64,000 nucleotides of DNA from Pyronema omphalodes (Eukaryota > Ascomycota > Pezizomycetes > Pezizales > Pyronemataceae): assembly GCA_024516155.1 (NCBI GenBank), contig JAJJXM010000019.1, forward strand, positions 124,001 through 188,000. Direction: 5' to 3'. Both the position numbers and the translations under genes were made by a program. This document shows, piece after piece, positions 60,135 through 64,000 of the stretch. The number at the start of each line of letters is the position of its first letter. Positions within the stretch are counted from its first letter, which is position 1. The notes under the pieces are model-generated. The model worked only from the letters and a program-made list of their open reading frames with translations. It made no database searches and was not told the DNA's origin.

Positions 60135-60842
60135 ATGCCCGATATTCTTCAAAAATCTATTTCTCAAAACCAATCTGGTCCTCACAACCAATCTGTTCCT
60201 CACAACCAATCTGTTCCTCACAACCAATCTGTTCCTCACAACCAATCTGGTCCTCACAACCAATCCATTTCTCACGACCAGTCTATCCCTCACAATCAGT
60301 CCATTCTCCTCCATCAGCCCACTCCCACCAATTCCCCCCTCAACCCCGAGTCTCTCATAAGCATTTTCGACCCCTACCCCGGCCTCTCCAGCAGCGACGA
60401 AGATAATCCACCCTACTGTCTCGGTTTCGATTTATACTACGTCAACCTACGTCCAGAAGACTTCCCAATATTCGAAACCCAAGCCGAATTCCACCGCTTC
60501 ATTTCCAACCGAGCCTGCGGAACAATAGAAGCGGCCATGAGGTACCAGCAATGGTGGCCTTTTAATGGGGAGGGGGCTTCAGATAACTCGGCGGATCAGT
60601 TGGCAGATGCTGAAGGGGGGTATGAGGATTTAAGGGAGGCTTATGATAAGGCTATGGCTCAGGCTTTGGCAGAGGATAGACGTGGAAGAGTTTGTTGTGA
60701 GGCGCATGCGGAGATGCTTGGTATTAGAAGACATTTGAAGCATCTTGCGGTGACTGCGTATGGGAATAATGGGGCAGATAGCACGGGTGAAAAGGAGAAG
60801 GAAGAGGACGAGAGTGATGATGAAGAGGGGGGAGACGAATAA
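60135..60842 (+). CDS. tandem paralogue A of an unrecognised family, N-terminal 6-aa repeats
   Basis: Predicted 235-aa protein of a family I do not recognise. ATG 60135 aligns with the start of paralogue B at 62904. Residues 13 to about 56 are repeats of the type QSVPHN encoded by an 18-bp minisatellite. The core (about 90-205) is shared with B: PYCLGFDLYY, FPIFETQAEFHRFISNRACG, RYQQWWPFN, EDLREAYDKAMAQA and GRVCCEAHAEMLGIRRH. The C-terminus is acidic. Differences between A and B in the core are often synonymous (gaa/gag, ttc/ttt, gcc/gct), pointing to protein-level selection. No signal peptide, membrane span or intron seen. After the TAA stop, 32 further in-frame codons to TAA at 60939-60941 match a tail that is also present beyond gene B, so this stop looks like a recent nonsense change. 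Confidence 0.7.
   Translation: MPDILQKSISQNQSGPHNQSVPHNQSVPHNQSVPHNQSGPHNQSISHDQSIPHNQSILLHQPTPTNSPLNPESLISIFDPYPGLSSSDEDNPPYCLGFDLYYVNLRPEDFPIFETQAEFHRFISNRACGTIEAAMRYQQWWPFNGEGASDNSADQLADAEGGYEDLREAYDKAMAQALAEDRRGRVCCEAHAEMLGIRRHLKHLAVTAYGNNGADSTGEKEKEEDESDDEEGGDE
60171..60296 (+). repeat. 18-bp minisatellite in paralogue A
   Basis: Seven units of the type caatctgttcctcacaac plus a degenerate eighth; each encodes QS-(V/G/I)-P-H-N. Homologous to the array in paralogue B. Confidence 0.9.
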
Positions 60843-61388
60843 AACTCCGAGAAGGACGATGAAGACATGTCCCAGGCCGCTGCCATCGCAGCCGTTACCG
60901 CCGAGGTCAACAGCAACAACATGATGGGAGGCAAGAAATAAGAGTGGAACGAGAAGAATGGTTAGAGCAATGAACACTTGTTAAGGTTGTATTCAGAAGT
61001 GTTCTGGATATTTATCCAGGCAATATTCTATATTTTTGTTTTCCTCTGCACACGCACCACTAGAGACCCCCTCTCTTTATTTGCTTAGAGGCATTACAAA
61101 TATTTTGCAGTCTGTGAATTTCTATCTACTCTATATGCACTGGTCATATCTGCAGGTTATGAAATTTGGTTCTTCCATCTTGCTAGAAATCATTCATAAT
61201 TTTGACTCGAAAGTGACAGAAATAATTATGTAATCTCTAAAATGAATGAGAAATTTTAAACACTCTGATAACCCGTGCATTAGTTAATAAGATTATGTAA
61301 GGTACTGAGGTATCACTAGGATGTTTGGTATAAATATAGTGCGCATTGTTCTACACTAGAGACTTTGATTTTGAAGCTTAGCTGCATC
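60843..61388. other. 3' flank of paralogue A, with conserved hidden tail
   Basis: 60843-60941 is an in-frame continuation of gene A past its stop, encoding AAIAAVTAEVNSNNMM near its end, matching AAITAVTAEVNSDNLM downstream of gene B. No other gene seen to 61388. Confidence 0.7.
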
Positions 61389-61628
61389 CAGAGGTGGCTC
61401 TGACCCGGTCAGGGTCAGTAAAGATACTGACCGGTGGTCAGTAAGGGTCACTAGGATTGGGGTTGAGGCTGTGGATGTTTGATGTCGACAATGTTTAGGG
61501 ATGATTGGGTTGTGTGAGTAAGCATCATGAGTCATCACACGCACACGTGACTTGCGACCCCTCTCTGACCCGGTCATTGACCCGGTCACTGATCATATAT
61601 GTCATTGACCCGGTCAGTTCCAGCTCTG
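61389..61628. mobile_element. 240-bp hAT-like MITE with TGACCCGGTCA palindromes
   Basis: The ends cagaggtgg and (complement of the right end) cagagctgg match the hAT-type CAGRGSTGG terminus. The flanks are an 8-bp duplication with one mismatch: gctgcatc (61381-61388) and gctgcgtc (61629-61636). Both sub-ends carry copies of the near-palindrome tgacccggtca and its relatives. No coding capacity. It is a different family from the 790-bp element. Confidence 0.8.
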
Positions 61629-61636
61629 GCTGCGTC

Positions 61637-62903
61637 TATAGAAACATGCGAAGCCTTTTTGCGGTAGCGGTATGCCCTGAATCTGAAAAATGACCGCTTT
61701 TTCTGTACAAGTTGATACAGCAGCGTTTCCTTTTTGAGGAGATCACATGTTGCAGTAACTATTATCTCTAGTGTTGGGCTCGTTTATGAAACGTGGGTAA
61801 TACTAATGATCTGCGTAAGTCATTGTTGGAGAGCGATAAAGCTGGAGCAGTCGCATCAAGAAGAAAAAATCAAAGGCGAACATGAGGAAGGACACCCCAT
61901 AGATCACACCTAACTCTTCTTTACAACTACAACTCTTTTTCTTCCCCTCCTCGCTTTAGCCAGTAGGTACTGAAAAGGCTCTCGAAATATTCTAACAAGG
62001 TCAAAGTCGGGGAAGATATTTCACACTTTGTTTCCTGACAACTTCTAAAAATTTTTAATACCGCGCTTGATTAATATTTCCTCGTCCCAATCAATTATAA
62101 TTGCCCTCCTGCTTAACTTCCTCTCCGACTTCCTGCCCCAATTCCCCTGATCCACTTACTTCGTGTGCCGTACTTTGCAGCCAACCTTTCAATGACCTTA
62201 TATGCACTCCCCCATGTCCTCCTCTTCCACTCCACCTTCCCATTTCCCATCTCCATAATCAAGACAAGTCCGATGTCTTGGCAGTCAAACCTCGAATTTC
62301 CCGTTCTTTTTCTATACTATTCGCCGTCTCTATCCCTTCGAGCTTATAATATGTTATAAACCAGCACAAAGCAAAGGTTTTTAAGCAGGAGAGTAGAGGA
62401 AAACTGATCTCCCAGATAAGTTATAGTTTACAGGAGATACTATCGAAGATCTATTTTATACTTCAACTCTTCAATCAAACATAACCACAAGCAACAGCAT
62501 GATTTGACAATGCAATGACGGTCAAATAAACTGAACATGCTCTATGATTCAAGACGAGTAAAATCCAAACAAAGAAGGAAATTAGAACGCATGAGATGCG
62601 TACCGGAATTGGATTAACAGCTAAACTACAACGAAACTTCACCTGCTATACAAGTATAAATTCCACTTTTAAGCCTTAAACAAAAACAAATGCAAAACAA
62701 ATTTCAAAGATGCCCTCAAATGTTTATATTTGTCACTGTTCACCCGGTGTTCAAAAGGACTCTCAAAGACCCAATAAAAACCGACACAACTTCCAGAGAG
62801 CCGCTCTCTCTTGAACATCATCCACAAATCTCTCAGAACATCTTCACAACAGGAATCCCGCACCACATATTTTATAAGACCTATTTGATCTACCATCGCG
62901 ATA
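61637..62903. other. intergenic, paralogue B promoter side
   Basis: No gene recognised. Roughly 62680-62903 resembles the DNA before paralogue A (tatttgtcactgttc, acccaataaaa, catcatccacaaatc), so promoter sequence was duplicated with the gene. Confidence 0.6.
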
Positions 62904-63776
62904 ATGTCCAACAATCCCCAGGAATACATTTCTCACGACGAATCTGATCCTCAAAACGAATCTGATCCTCACAACGAATCTGATCCTCAAAACGAATCTG
63001 ATCCTCATAACGAATCCGATCCTCACAACGAATCTGATCCTCACAACGAATCCGATCCTCACAACGAATCCGATCCTCACAACGAATCCGATCCTCACAA
63101 AGAATCTGATCCTCAAAACCAAACCAATCCCACCTCCAGTCCCGAGTCCATTCTCACCGTATCCGATTCTGATCCCAGGTCCGACAGCAGCGATGAAGAA
63201 GATGATTATCCGTACTGTCTCGCTTTCGATTTCGAGCCTGTCGACATGCTAACCGAGGATCTTCCAGTATTCGAAACCCAAGCCGAGTTTCATCAATTCA
63301 TCAGCAACCGAGCCTGCGGAACAATAGACGCGGCTATGATGTACCGGCAGTGGTGGCCTTTAAATCGGGAGGTATATCCTGACAATTCGGGAACTCAGCT
63401 TTTTGATACGGTAAACGGTTATGATGATATGAGGGAGGCTTATGCTGAGGCTATGGCAGAGGCTCATGACGAGGCAAGACGGGGGAGGGTTTGTTGTGAG
63501 GCGCATGCGGAGTTGCTGGGGACTAGAAGGTATATTGCGCATCTTGCAATGGCTGCGGCTGGCAACAATGGGGGAAATGGCATGCATGGGGACGACGATG
63601 AAAATGAGGAGAGGGGGAATTATGAAGACGAAGACGAAGATGAAGAGGAAGACGAAGGTGATGAAGGGAACAACGCAGATGACGAAGGGGGCAACGAAGG
63701 TGAGGAAGGGGACAACGAATATGAGGAAGGGCCGACGAAGAAAACTCGAAGGTGGACGACGAGGACATGGATCTGA
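62904..63776 (+). CDS. tandem paralogue B of the same unrecognised family
   Basis: Predicted 290-aa relative of paralogue A, 2.1 kb downstream in the same orientation. After a 12-residue start (MSNNPQEYISHD) come ten 6-residue units ESDPHN/ESDPQN, where A has QSVPHN. The shared core is PYCLAFDFEP, LPVFETQAEFHQFISNRACG, MYRQWWPLN, DDMREAYAEAMAEA and GRVCCEAHAELLGTRRY. It is followed by a ~60-residue Asp/Glu/Gly/Asn tract and an abrupt basic end (KKTRRWTTRTWI). That basic end is probably a frameshift product: in another frame, 63734-63841 encodes an acidic tail homologous to the one hidden after gene A. The likely break is in or before the G run at 63729-63731. Conserved Cys pairs (VCCEAH, ACG) are notable. 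Function unknown; no signal peptide. Confidence 0.7.
   Translation: MSNNPQEYISHDESDPQNESDPHNESDPQNESDPHNESDPHNESDPHNESDPHNESDPHNESDPHKESDPQNQTNPTSSPESILTVSDSDPRSDSSDEEDDYPYCLAFDFEPVDMLTEDLPVFETQAEFHQFISNRACGTIDAAMMYRQWWPLNREVYPDNSGTQLFDTVNGYDDMREAYAEAMAEAHDEARRGRVCCEAHAELLGTRRYIAHLAMAAAGNNGGNGMHGDDDENEERGNYEDEDEDEEEDEGDEGNNADDEGGNEGEEGDNEYEEGPTKKTRRWTTRTWI
62940..63119 (+). repeat. 18-bp minisatellite in paralogue B
   Basis: Ten in-frame units of gaatctgatcctcacaac type. Unit number and encoded residues differ from paralogue A (Gln to Glu, Val/Gly to Asp), so the array has expanded and diverged independently. Confidence 0.92.
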
Positions 63777-63841
63777 TAGCCGCCATCACAGCCGTTACCG
63801 CTGAGGTCAATAGCGACAATCTGATGAGAAGTCAGGAGTAA
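63734..63841 (+). other. conserved tail in alternate frame, beyond/over gene B stop
   Basis: This 36-codon frame ends in TAA and encodes DEENSKVDDEDMDLIAAI and then TAVTAEVNSDNLMRSQE, collinear with the post-stop tail of gene A. It overlaps the last 43 bases of gene B in a different frame. The remainder to 64000 shows no gene. Confidence 0.65.
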
Positions 63842-64000
63842 GAATGGATGGAGAAAAATGGTGAGACCAATGATCACGTGTTATGCTTGCGTTGTTAATT
63901 GTGGCGGATATCTATCTACGCAATATTTTCTGTCTTCTTTCCATCTGCACATGTACCATTAACAAGGTCTTATCATTGTTGGGCTTTGGCGTTACAAGTA

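Noticed and set aside
60171..60296. CRISPR-like direct repeats
   Set aside because: Contiguous 18-bp units without unique spacers, in frame within a gene of a eukaryote; a minisatellite.
62844..63122. Minus-strand frame with VVRIGF-type repeats, and the equivalent frame opposite paralogue A
   Set aside because: Antisense shadow of the 18-bp minisatellites; the plus frame has the conserved core and synonymous divergence.

Overview
The window looks like a nuclear chromosome segment of a filamentous ascomycete (Pezizomycotina). Coding genes carry short introns of about 50-180 nt with GTRNGT-type donors and CTAAC/CTGAC-like branch sites. The recognisable proteins are fungal orthologues (Nur1/DUF2418, Ctk2, Nrp1-type RRM/RanBP2 protein), and the accessory content is typical of moulds (HeLo-NB-ARC-TPR NLR genes, MITEs, a tRNA-derived SINE). 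I cannot fix the genus; a leotiomycete-like fungus is a guess. I saw no rRNA, CRISPR or convincing functional tRNA gene.

Layout. 0-17 kb is gene-dense and mostly core: the 3' end of the karyopherin MTR10, NUR1, a 5-formyl-THF cyclo-ligase, a HeLo-NB-ARC-TPR NLR gene, the condensin ATPase SMC2, a mitochondrial rhodanese and the CTD-kinase cyclin CTK2. 17-34 kb is accessory: a small two-exon orphan gene, a Nudix hydrolase, a truncated HeLo pseudogene, and a second, inverted and frameshifted copy of the NLR gene. It also holds a chain of mobile elements: an ~790-bp hAT-like MITE with an 8-bp target duplication, a pogo-like MITE split by a SINE, and a 1.48-kb inverted-repeat element full of GGTGTTTA motifs. 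At 34.8-38.2 kb is the condensin HEAT subunit YCG1/CAP-G. Two long gene-poor blocks (38.2-45.0 and 47.8-54.1 kb) surround an RA-PH domain gene, and the second contains another hAT MITE copy abutting a 9-bp microsatellite. At 54.1-56.1 kb is an NRP1-like RNA-binding gene. The right end (60-64 kb) has two tandem paralogues of a family I do not recognise, each with an 18-bp minisatellite at the N-terminus and an acidic C-terminus.

How genes relate. SMC2 and YCG1 are both condensin subunits, and Nur1 is a nuclear-rim protein; whether their proximity matters is unproven. The NLR loci form one duplication group (NLR1 on minus, pseudo-HeLo and NLR2 on plus, including upstream DNA). The HeLo domain is the membrane-acting cell-death domain of fungal incompatibility systems, NB-ARC is the switch, and the TPR array is the probable sensor.

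Most interesting: (1) the inverted HeLo-NLR duplication with one intact and two broken copies and a homogenised 129-nt TPR array; (2) the 60-64 kb tandem paralogue pair, where a conserved C-terminal tail survives in the DNA beyond the stop of both genes, cut off by a nonsense codon in one and a frameshift in the other; (3) the set of short DNA transposons with readable ends.
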